DNA of 5,094 nt from Methanosarcinales archaeon (GTDB taxonomy: Archaea > Halobacteriota > Methanosarcinia > Methanosarcinales > Methanogasteraceae): assembly GCA_030594905.1 (NCBI GenBank), contig JAUVEF010000100.1, positions 1-5,094 of the forward strand. Reading direction: 5' to 3'. This document shows positions 1-5,094 of the stretch, piece after piece. The position numbers were made by a program, and so were the translations under genes. The first letter of the stretch is position 1; every line of letters begins with the position of its first letter. Under the pieces are notes generated by a model. That model was given only the letters and a program-made list of their open reading frames with translations. It had not been told where the DNA came from and searched no databases.

Positions 1-378
1 GATGTCCTTTCGCACCCGGGCGAGAAACTAAATCAGGTGCTTATGCGATTTGCGTCTGAGAACCGGGTGGCAATCGAGTTTGATATGGGTTCAATCATAA
101 GGCTGCGCGGGTCAGCGCGGGTCCGGGCGCTCGCCGAATTAAGACACAATCTCAAGCTCGCACGAAAGTATGGTACGCCGGTGTTGCTTACGAGCAATGC
201 GCAGTCGATCTACGATCTCAGGGCGCCAAGAGAGATGATCGCACTTGCAAGTATCTTCGGGATGACCGCGGAAGAGGCAATCGCGGCACTCAGCACGGTT
301 CCCGAGGAAATTATACGGCGGGGGAGCCGGAACTGGATCATGGAAGGTGTGGAGATCGTTGACAGGACCCTCCCCTGA
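1..378 (+). CDS. rnp3: Ribonuclease P protein subunit p30 (Rpp30/Rnp3), 3' part only
   Basis: This frame is open from the first base of the window, so the gene starts upstream. Only the C-terminal 125 codons are visible, against a usual archaeal length of roughly 210-250. The protein is a subunit of RNase P, the ribonucleoprotein that removes 5' leaders from pre-tRNA; in the family it pairs with Pop5 (Rnp2) to support the RNA's catalytic domain. The match rests on the family's C-terminal pattern: an opening D-V-L-S-H-P-G, then V-A-I-E-F-D (from about codon 24), a basic L-R-H-N-L-K-L-A-R-K-Y helix, P-V-L-L-T-S-N-A, the Y-D-L-R-A-P-R-E segment, F-G-M-T, and a closing V-P-E-E-I-I-R-R. A GTG at 37 is an internal codon, not the start, because the in-frame residues before it also fit the family. 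The stop is TGA at 376-378. I recognise the family by eye; the missing N-terminus cannot be judged. Confidence 0.9.
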   Translation, partial: DVLSHPGEKLNQVLMRFASENRVAIEFDMGSIIRLRGSARVRALAELRHNLKLARKYGTPVLLTSNAQSIYDLRAPREMIALASIFGMTAEEAIAALSTVPEEIIRRGSRNWIMEGVEIVDRTLP

Positions 379-498
379 TGGGGGGTAGCCACAATGGCAA
401 CCTGTGATTGTGATGCGAGCTTCTTGCCTGTTGACTTAAGCGGGCTTCGCATCTTTGAACCGCTATCTTTTTCAAGGAATATCGCCTCCTTAACAGAC
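379..498 (+). other. Gap or N-terminal extension before aspartate kinase
   Basis: This 120-base stretch is in frame with aspartate kinase from an ATG at 394, which would add 35 residues. A G-rich run (GGGGGG, 379-385 region) lies about 9 bases before that ATG and could act as a ribosome binding site. Against coding: the added residues (M-A-T-C-D-C-D and onward) resemble no part of the kinase family, whose members begin a few residues before the K-F-G-G motif. No clear TATA box is visible here, so the kinase is probably transcribed with rnp3. I treat the stretch as untranslated leader, with low certainty. Confidence 0.4.
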
Positions 499-1893
499 AT
501 GCGGCTGATCATGAAGTTCGGAGGCGCTTCGATTGCGGACGGCGAGAAGATCAAATGGGTCGCCGAGTTGATAAACCGGTATCGTGAGCACGAACTGATC
601 ATTGTGACTTCAGCTCTTAAGGATGTCACCGATAATCTGCTTGAACGGGCGGATGCCGCAGCAGATTCCGGCAGCGTCGAATCAATCAATAAAGTGACTG
701 AATATCTGCGGGATCTGCATAACAATGCGGCGAACATCGCAATTAATGATCCGGTGATCCTTGATCAGGTATTAAATGAATTGGACGGTCGTATTCACAA
801 GCTCAATCAGGCTTTGACCGGGATATGTTATCTTGGTGAATTAACTTCCCGGTCAAGGGATTATATATCATCTTACGGGGAACTGCTTGCAGCACCCATA
901 GTATCAGGGGCTCTGCGGTCGGTTGGCATGTCGTCGGTGCACCTCACAGGCGGAGAAGCTGGAATCGTAACCGACAGTAAGTATGGGGGTGCAACACCAC
1001 TTGATAATACTCGCGGGCGAATATGCCAGAGGCTGACCCCACTGATCGGTAAATGCGTGCCGGTTGTCGCTGGATTCATTGCAGAGGATGAGTTCGGGAT
1101 CACTACGACGCTTGGACGCGGCGGATCTGATTTTTCGGCATCGCTGATCGGATCAGCGGTTCATGCCGATGAAATCTGGTTCTGGAAGGAGGTTTCAGGC
1201 ATCATGACCGCCGACCCGAAGATCGTGCCCGATGCGCGCACCATCCCGCAGATATCGTACATTGAGGTGATGGAACTGTCGTACTTCGGTGCGAAGGTGC
1301 TGCACCCACATGCGATCGAACCAGCGATCAAAAACGATATCCCGGTAAGGGTGTTAAATACATTCGAACCGGACTTCACCGGCACGCTTGTGGTCAGGGA
1401 TCAGGAGCGGAGTGACGGGGTCGTGAAAGCGGTCACTGTGATCGAGAACATCGCCCTGATCAACATATCGGGCGCAGGCATGGTCGGCACCATCGGGGTC
1501 GCGGCAAGGGTCTTTAGAGCACTGGCAGACGCCGGCGTGAACATCACCATGATCAGCCAGGGTTCGTCTGAAGCAAACATCTCTATCGTCGTTGAAGCGT
1601 CTCATCTTGCCGGTGCGATCAGTGCCATAAAGACAGAGTTCAAGAACGGGATGATACGTGAACTGACAGCAGACGCCGACGTAAGTGCGATTACGGTGGT
1701 CGGTGCGGGCATGGCAGGCAGCCCCGGGGTTGCCGCACGGGTCTTTACTGCGATGGGCGACAAAAAAATCAATGTGATCACGATCAGCCAGGGGTCTTCA
1801 GAGCACAACATCTCGTTTGTGGTCCGTAGCAAGGATGCGAAAAGCGCGGTCGGTGCGTTGCATAGCGAGTTCAGTCCCGGAAATCCGCGCTGA
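499..1893 (+). CDS. lysC: Aspartate kinase, monofunctional, with two C-terminal ACT domains
   Basis: This enzyme phosphorylates L-aspartate with ATP, the first step toward threonine, methionine, isoleucine and, in some archaea, lysine. It is 464 residues from the ATG at 499, the usual length for the monofunctional archaeal type. The kinase domain spans about 1-300. It shows K-F-G-G-A-S at 6-11, V-T-S-A-L-K-D-V-T at 36-44, the S-Y-G-E-L segment with E128, T-L-G-R-G-G-S-D at 204-211 (R207 and D211 match substrate-contacting residues of E. coli AKIII), T-A-D-P-K at 237-241 and F-G-A-K-V-L-H-P at 263-270. Two ACT domains follow (about 315-385 and 394-460), each with a G-A-G-M…G-V-A-A-R-V-F core and an I-S-Q-G-S-S-E motif, so amino-acid feedback inhibition is likely; which effector is not visible. 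The 499 start leaves four residues before the K-F-G-G core, as in relatives, but has no strong ribosome binding site; ATG 394 is the alternative. Ala10 replaces the usual Thr. Confidence 0.95.
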   Translation: MRLIMKFGGASIADGEKIKWVAELINRYREHELIIVTSALKDVTDNLLERADAAADSGSVESINKVTEYLRDLHNNAANIAINDPVILDQVLNELDGRIHKLNQALTGICYLGELTSRSRDYISSYGELLAAPIVSGALRSVGMSSVHLTGGEAGIVTDSKYGGATPLDNTRGRICQRLTPLIGKCVPVVAGFIAEDEFGITTTLGRGGSDFSASLIGSAVHADEIWFWKEVSGIMTADPKIVPDARTIPQISYIEVMELSYFGAKVLHPHAIEPAIKNDIPVRVLNTFEPDFTGTLVVRDQERSDGVVKAVTVIENIALINISGAGMVGTIGVAARVFRALADAGVNITMISQGSSEANISIVVEASHLAGAISAIKTEFKNGMIRELTADADVSAITVVGAGMAGSPGVAARVFTAMGDKKINVITISQGSSEHNISFVVRSKDAKSAVGALHSEFSPGNPR

Positions 1894-1929
1894 AACAATC
1901 GGCTGCCTGCAAACAAGAACTCGGGCAGT

Positions 1930-1991
1930 CACCCGCACGACAGTTTCACGATTTTTTCACAAAAAATCGAGTGAAAACTGCCCTTCGGGTG
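1930..1991. terminator. Long imperfect hairpin with a T6/A6 core, possible terminator
   Basis: The core is a perfect 9-bp stem, CGATTTTTT (1949-1957) against AAAAAATCG (1961-1969), with a 3-base loop CAC. It extends outward as CAGTTTCA (1941-1948) pairing with 1972-1980, with a 2-base bulge (1970-1971) and a 1-base bulge (1977). The outermost arms, CACCCG (1930-1935) and CGGGTG (1986-1991), also pair. It begins 37 bases after the aspartate kinase stop. The core is symmetric, so each strand carries a T6 run. Archaeal termination mainly needs T-runs rather than hairpins, so terminator is an inference; an mRNA 3'-end stabiliser or structured RNA is also possible. Confidence 0.5.
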
Positions 1992-2084
1992 GGGCTGGTG
2001 ATATACTTTTCGTAAATGAAAGTGGTGCGCAGAGTGACTGGACGTTATAGTGCATATGCCATAAACAAGCTCATTTTTTGGTGG

Positions 2085-2099
2085 TGTGAAGTATATAAG
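2085..2099 (+). promoter_or_regulatory. Orphan archaeal TATA-box promoter candidate
   Basis: TATATAAG at 2092-2099 follows a purine-rich GTGAAG that resembles a BRE element. Archaeal start sites usually lie about 25 bases downstream of the box, which predicts initiation near 2118-2124. No recognised gene starts there. It would give either a roughly 260-base leader for the FKBP mRNA, a small RNA, or a leaderless message for the open frame beginning at TTG 2122. Confidence 0.4.
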
Positions 2100-2338
2100 C
2101 CTCTGATTTTGATCCGACAAATTGTATAAGCTGGTAGTTTCCGGGCACAGCAAACATTTATCAAGTAACAAAACCCATCTGAATATGAGTAAACGGATGC
2201 ACCACAGTGCTTTATGGTATGTGGCTGTACGTTCATCGACTCACAATGGCCACCGGACAAAAGGAGAGAGAATTTTAGAAATGCCGTACCAAATAGACGT
2301 ATTAACAAGTGTTGCGGTGTCTAACCGGTCAGTTGCTG

Positions 2339-2348
2339 TTAATATAAA
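2339..2348 (+). promoter_or_regulatory. TATA-like element for the FKBP operon
   Basis: TTAATATAAA lies about 26 bases before the ribosome binding site at 2371. With usual archaeal spacing, transcription would start near 2370 and give a very short leader holding just the GGTGAT site. A second AT-rich element, TGTATAAAT (2356-2364), would place the start downstream of the start codon and is less likely. Confidence 0.35.
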
Positions 2349-2370
2349 GAACGTATGTATAAATCAGTAT

Positions 2371-2376
2371 GGTGAT
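2371..2376 (+). promoter_or_regulatory. Ribosome binding site (GGTGAT) that fixes the FKBP TTG start
   Basis: GGTGAT is complementary to the conserved 3' end of archaeal 16S rRNA and sits 4 bases before TTG 2381. An in-frame TAA at 2378-2380 immediately precedes that TTG, so no earlier start is possible. The next in-frame ATG (2486-2488) would remove the first part of the FKBP fold. Together these make TTG the start. Confidence 0.65.
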
Positions 2377-2380
2377 ATAA

Positions 2381-3040
2381 TTGGTTATACAAGATAGAGA
2401 TTTTATAAGAATAAATTATACCGGGCGGTTTGAGGACGACACAGTCTTTGATACCACCGATGAAGAGATTGCAAAAGAGAACGACATGTATGATGAAAAC
2501 GCCCGATATGAGCCATTCATCATAATTGTTGGTGCAAAGCACGTTGCGGAAGGGCTGGATGAAGATCTTATCGGAAAAGATGCGGGCTATCACGGAACAG
2601 TCGAGGTTCCGCCCGAAAAAGGTTATGGCGAACGTGAATCCGAGTTGATAACGACGCATTCGATCTCCGGGTTCAAGGAGAAACCGGTGAAAGGTGCGCG
2701 GGTGCGGATCGATGGAAGGGATGGTATAGTCGTCATGACGATCGGGCGTAAGGTGCGTGTTGATTTCAACCACCCGATGGCTGGCAAGACCTTGATTTTT
2801 GATTACAGAATCGAAGAAGTCCTCGATGATGACATCACGAAGATCAAAGCATTGTTGAGATCGTATTTCGTAGTAGATTTTGATGTGAAGATCGACGACG
2901 ACAGCGCTCTTATTGAATCGCCGCATAACCTGCTCTTCAATCAGCGGTGGCTGGTCATGAAAGAGAGACTTGCACAAGAATTGCTCCAATCGATCGATAT
3001 CGACAGTATAAAATTTGTTGAAACATACTCCGAATCATGA
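2381..3040 (+). CDS. FKBP-type peptidyl-prolyl cis-trans isomerase, long archaeal form
   Basis: Predicted cytosolic proline isomerase and folding chaperone of 219 residues, with no signal peptide or membrane segment. The FKBP fold opens with I-N-Y-T-G-R (11-16) and V-F-D-T-T (22-26), continues with V-G-A-K-H-V…G-L-D-E (50-61) and V-P-P-E-K-G-Y-G (76-83), and is interrupted by an insert-in-flap domain (about 85-130) as in SlyD. It resumes at D-F-N-H-P-M-A-G-K-T-L (128-138), a hallmark of this subgroup. Residues 150-219 form a C-terminal extension like that of the larger archaeal FKBPs such as M. jannaschii FKBP26. Unusual: residues 56-57 are Ala-Glu where relatives normally have Ile-Pro in the active-site loop, which may alter isomerase activity. 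TTG start with a GGTGAT site. The stop overlaps the next gene's ATG by 4 bases (ATGA), so translational coupling is likely. Confidence 0.92.
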   Translation: MVIQDRDFIRINYTGRFEDDTVFDTTDEEIAKENDMYDENARYEPFIIIVGAKHVAEGLDEDLIGKDAGYHGTVEVPPEKGYGERESELITTHSISGFKEKPVKGARVRIDGRDGIVVMTIGRKVRVDFNHPMAGKTLIFDYRIEEVLDDDITKIKALLRSYFVVDFDVKIDDDSALIESPHNLLFNQRWLVMKERLAQELLQSIDIDSIKFVETYSES

Positions 3041-4191
3041 AAGCGTGTATTATGTGTGGTGGCAAGGGCACAAGACTGCGTCCGATGACGCTTGAGCGCC
3101 CCAAGCCATTAATCCCGCTTCTGAATAAACCATCGGTCACACATTTGATCGAGCACCTGAGGGGAGAGGGATTTACGGACGTCGTGATGACACTCGGTTA
3201 TCTTAGTGATATGATCGAGAACGAGGTCAACCACATCAAAGACATTGATATCAGGTGCATATATGAAGAAACTGCGCTCGGTACGGCGGGCGGGGTTAAG
3301 AATGCTAAAGCATATCTCGAAGATGGTAGTTTCATGGTCCTGGGCGGCGATCACGCCCTTGATATGCAGCTAAGCGAGATATACCGATTCCACGAGCAGA
3401 ATGATGCCATTGTTACCATGGGATTAATCTGCATCGACGATACTGCTGAATACGGGATATGCGATATGGATTCAGATAATGTGATGCACAGGTTCCTTGA
3501 AAAACCAAATCCCGGAGAAGTATTCAGCAATCTTGTGAATACCGGGATTTACGTCTGCGATCCTGAGATACTGGATTGGATTCCTGATGGGCAGATGTAC
3601 GACTTTGCAAAGGACGTTTTTCCTGCCCTGCTCGATGCAGGCAAGCAGATCAACGGATATATGGTGCAGGGCAAGTGGACCGATATCGGCAATCACGAGA
3701 TGTATCGGACCGCATGTAAATGGAAGCTCGACCGGATGTTTGAGCTGCCTGATAGCGGATCCAGCCACGCATACGCATATACTGGTGCAAAGATCAAAGA
3801 TCCTGTTACGATCGGCGAGAATGTGCAGATTGGCTCGTCCATGATTGTCGGACCCGTGGTGATCGGCAAAGACACGGTTATCGGAGATAACGTGCTGATA
3901 GGACCGTATACCACGATCGGATCGGGCTGTGTGATCGAGGACGGTGTGCACATTTTATCATCTTACATATATGATAATGTTCACATCGGCAAGGGTTCGG
4001 CGATGTTCAGCTCTATTGTCGATAACGGCGTTCATATACATAATAGATGTACACTTGAAACAAGGACCGTGCTCGGACCGAATGCAACAGTTCTGGATGA
4101 TGCAATCATCTCCGGAGTCAAGATATGGCAGGGTATAACCGTACCGGCGGGTGAGCATGTGATGGCTAATATGACCGATACAATAGCATGA
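3037..4191 (+). CDS. Sugar-1-phosphate nucleotidyltransferase (mannose-1-P guanylyltransferase-like)
   Basis: It makes a nucleotide sugar from a sugar 1-phosphate and an NTP, feeding glycan synthesis. It has 384 residues. The N-terminal GT-A-like nucleotidyltransferase domain (about 1-235) shows G-G-K-G-T-R-L-R-P (8-16), R-P-K-P (21-24), L-G-T-A-G-G (81-86), G-G-D (103-105, probable metal-binding Asp105), E-K-P (155-157), V-N-T-G-I-Y (167-172) and W-T-D-I-G (214-218, second likely metal ligand Asp216). The C-terminal part (about 252-370) has repeated V-x-I-G-x-x hexapeptides that form a left-handed beta-helix. The layout resembles GDP-mannose pyrophosphorylases and archaeal GlmU-like enzymes; the exact sugar and nucleotide cannot be told from sequence. 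I see no clear acetyltransferase catalytic signature in the helix. The ATG start lies in the ATGA overlap with the FKBP gene and lacks an evident ribosome binding site, consistent with coupling. The following gene is an archaellin, a typical glycoprotein. Confidence 0.9.
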   Translation: MKACIMCGGKGTRLRPMTLERPKPLIPLLNKPSVTHLIEHLRGEGFTDVVMTLGYLSDMIENEVNHIKDIDIRCIYEETALGTAGGVKNAKAYLEDGSFMVLGGDHALDMQLSEIYRFHEQNDAIVTMGLICIDDTAEYGICDMDSDNVMHRFLEKPNPGEVFSNLVNTGIYVCDPEILDWIPDGQMYDFAKDVFPALLDAGKQINGYMVQGKWTDIGNHEMYRTACKWKLDRMFELPDSGSSHAYAYTGAKIKDPVTIGENVQIGSSMIVGPVVIGKDTVIGDNVLIGPYTTIGSGCVIEDGVHILSSYIYDNVHIGKGSAMFSSIVDNGVHIHNRCTLETRTVLGPNATVLDDAIISGVKIWQGITVPAGEHVMANMTDTIA

Positions 4192-4193
4192 TG

Positions 4194-4202
4194 TTTTTAT
4201 AC
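4194..4202 (+). promoter_or_regulatory. Candidate archaellin promoter (TATA box)
   Basis: TTTTTATAC starts three bases after the nucleotidyltransferase stop (TGA 4189-4191). Usual spacing predicts a transcription start near 4224, just before the GGGGT site. The same T5 run may help end the upstream transcript. Spacing supports separate transcription of the archaellin gene, as expected for a highly expressed filament protein. Confidence 0.45.
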
Positions 4203-4224
4203 TATGACTGCCGATTATAAGATT

Positions 4225-4229
4225 GGGGT
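4225..4229 (+). promoter_or_regulatory. Ribosome binding site of the archaellin gene
   Basis: GGGGT lies 5 bases before ATG 4235. It is an imperfect match to the archaeal GGAGGTGAT consensus, but well placed and consistent with the start chosen from the signal peptide. Confidence 0.45.
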
Positions 4230-4234
4230 AGCGT

Positions 4235-5094
4235 ATGAAAGCAAACCGACACATTTACCGTCAGGATGAATCGGCACAGGTCGGCATAGGCACGCTGATC
4301 ATATTCATATCGATGGTGCTCGTGGCGGCGGTGGCGTCTGCACTCCTCATCAAAACCTCTGGCGTGCTCCAGCAGAAAGCATCCCAGACCGGTCAGGAAA
4401 CGACCAGAGAGGTCGCCTCGAACCTCCGTATCGATCGGATCATTGGGGAACGGGATTATTATTTGTCGGTTAACACGAACGATTCCGGTCATTTCGCTAA
4501 AGACGACGGTACGGCACTGGCAGATTTTACCTATACATCCCCTGTCGGTGGTTACGTTGAGATTGAGAACTCGAACAGCACCACATCCATCGATATAACT
4601 ATCAATAGCAGCGATGCCGAGGGCTTTACCAATGTGGCGCAGACGGTCTCAGCAAATAGTGTGTATGAGTGCTATTTCGAAAAACCGGGAACATACCTCA
4701 TAAACTCCAGCAGCAGTTCCGTCACCGACATCTCCTCCATCAGCATGACTGTAGAGCAGGGTAATTACGAGTACGGATATGTATCTAAACTCCGCATCAC
4801 TATGTCGCTTGGTCCGGGAAGCGAGGACATCGATCTGTCACAATTGATCGTGTACTTGTCAGATGCAACGCATACAGCGGATGTTAATTACCATCTTGGG
4901 AAAAGAGATGGGATGTATTTTTCGAATAATGCGGCAACCGCAGAGTATTTTTCGATCAGTCCGATACGGATCAGGGATGATACTTCATTCGATGCGACCC
5001 AGCCGGTGCTTCGAAGCGGTGATGTGATGGAGGTGACCCTGGACGTGCGGAAGGTCTTCAAGCACGGAGGTGCATACCCGGATCCCACATACAC
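4235..5094 (+). CDS. flaB: Archaellin (archaeal flagellin FlaB), 3' end beyond window
   Basis: Major filament protein of the archaellum, exported as a preprotein, cut by the class III peptidase FlaK/PibD and assembled outside the cell. The frame is open from ATG 4235 to the window's end (286 codons plus two bases). Residues 1-14 are a short hydrophilic leader ending D-E-S-A. The archaellin hallmark follows: [20 protein letters not shown] (15-34), the hydrophobic helix that forms the filament core, then S-G-V-L-Q-Q-K-A and T-G-Q-E-T-T-R-E-V. The outer domain contains the conserved-type G-P-G-S-E-D-I-D-L (193-201) and L-R-S-G-D-V-M-E-V (259-267). Four N-X-S/T sequons (N82, N114, N124, N157) are candidate N-glycan sites. 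Predicted cleavage is after Ala14, where many archaellins have Gly. At 286 or more residues it is longer than the common 200-220. It has its own TATA box and ribosome binding site. Confidence 0.93.
   Translation, partial: MKANRHIYRQDESAQVGIGTLIIFISMVLVAAVASALLIKTSGVLQQKASQTGQETTREVASNLRIDRIIGERDYYLSVNTNDSGHFAKDDGTALADFTYTSPVGGYVEIENSNSTTSIDITINSSDAEGFTNVAQTVSANSVYECYFEKPGTYLINSSSSSVTDISSISMTVEQGNYEYGYVSKLRITMSLGPGSEDIDLSQLIVYLSDATHTADVNYHLGKRDGMYFSNNAATAEYFSISPIRIRDDTSFDATQPVLRSGDVMEVTLDVRKVFKHGGAYPDPTY

Larger units (their letters stand above)
1894..2380. other. 487-base intergenic region, no recognised gene
   Basis: I see no protein, tRNA or rRNA that I recognise here, and the stretch looks more AT-rich than the flanking genes. 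It contains a long imperfect hairpin (1930-1991), an 8-base palindrome GCATATGC (2052-2059), a T6 run (2074-2079) that could end transcription, a good orphan TATA box (about 2092-2099), and a second TATA-like element (2339-2348) placed to serve the FKBP gene. One + strand frame stays open from TTG 2122 (first ATG 2185) to a stop at 2395-2397 that overlaps the FKBP start. Its 91-residue product resembles nothing I know. Similar-length open frames exist on the opposite strand (2045-2308 and 1929-2171), so chance is a sufficient explanation. Confidence 0.7.

Noticed and set aside
210..737. 175-codon open frame on the - strand across the end of rnp3 and the start of aspartate kinase
   Set aside because: It lies opposite two clearly recognised genes, its product resembles no family, and it spans the junction between them.
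1489..1835. Internal repeat within aspartate kinase (G-V-A-A-R-V-F and I-S-Q-G-S-S-E twice)
   Set aside because: This is the normal tandem ACT-domain architecture of the family, not a separate repeat element.
1817..2050. 77-codon + strand frame beginning inside the end of aspartate kinase
   Set aside because: Its first third is an out-of-frame reading of the ACT domain, and it runs through the hairpin region.
1929..2308. Two overlapping - strand open frames (80 and 87 codons) in the intergenic region
   Set aside because: They overlap each other, have Cys/His-rich compositions typical of non-coding translation and no convincing ribosome binding site that I can see.
2339..2989. 216-codon open frame on the - strand opposite the FKBP gene
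   Set aside because: The + strand protein matches the FKBP family along its length; the antisense product has no recognisable motif and is explained as a mirror of the coding strand.
2989..2998. Perfect palindrome ATCGATCGAT within the FKBP gene
   Set aside because: It encodes the repeated S-I-D-I-D residues of a conserved frame; codon use explains it.
3472..3951. 159-codon - strand open frame inside the nucleotidyltransferase
   Set aside because: It is antisense to a continuous, well-matched coding sequence and has no family features.
4202..4492. 96-codon - strand open frame opposite the archaellin start
   Set aside because: The + strand has the diagnostic archaellin signal peptide, core helix and ribosome binding site, so the antisense frame is incidental.

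Overview
The window looks like ordinary chromosomal DNA from an archaeon, most likely a methanogen-related or ANME-like member of Euryarchaeota/Halobacteriota. This rests on an archaeal-type RNase P protein p30, an archaellin with a class III signal peptide, a long archaeal-type FKBP, TATA-box promoters and short GGTGAT/GGGGT ribosome binding sites. The species cannot be named from the sequence alone. All recognisable genes lie on the + strand.

Layout. Positions 1-378 are the 3' part of the RNase P subunit p30 gene. After a 120-base stretch of uncertain status comes a complete aspartate kinase with two C-terminal ACT domains (499-1893, with a possible longer start at 394). Positions 1894-2380 form a 487-base gap with no recognised gene. 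It holds a strong imperfect hairpin (1930-1991), a good orphan TATA box (about 2092-2099) and a second TATA-like element just before the next gene. An FKBP-type prolyl isomerase (2381-3040, TTG start) overlaps by 4 bases (ATGA) a sugar-phosphate nucleotidyltransferase with a left-handed beta-helix tail (3037-4191). A short promoter-bearing gap leads into an archaellin (4235 onward), which runs off the right edge.

How the genes relate. The p30 and aspartate kinase genes may be co-transcribed, but they have no functional link that I can see: one serves tRNA processing, the other threonine/methionine/lysine supply. The FKBP and nucleotidyltransferase genes are probably translationally coupled. 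The nucleotidyltransferase would supply an activated sugar. The visible archaellin carries four N-glycosylation sequons, so the neighbourhood fits a loose link to surface-filament glycosylation, but that is inference.

I found no mobile element, CRISPR array, tRNA or rRNA, and no convincing novel system. The most open region is the 487-base gap between aspartate kinase and FKBP.
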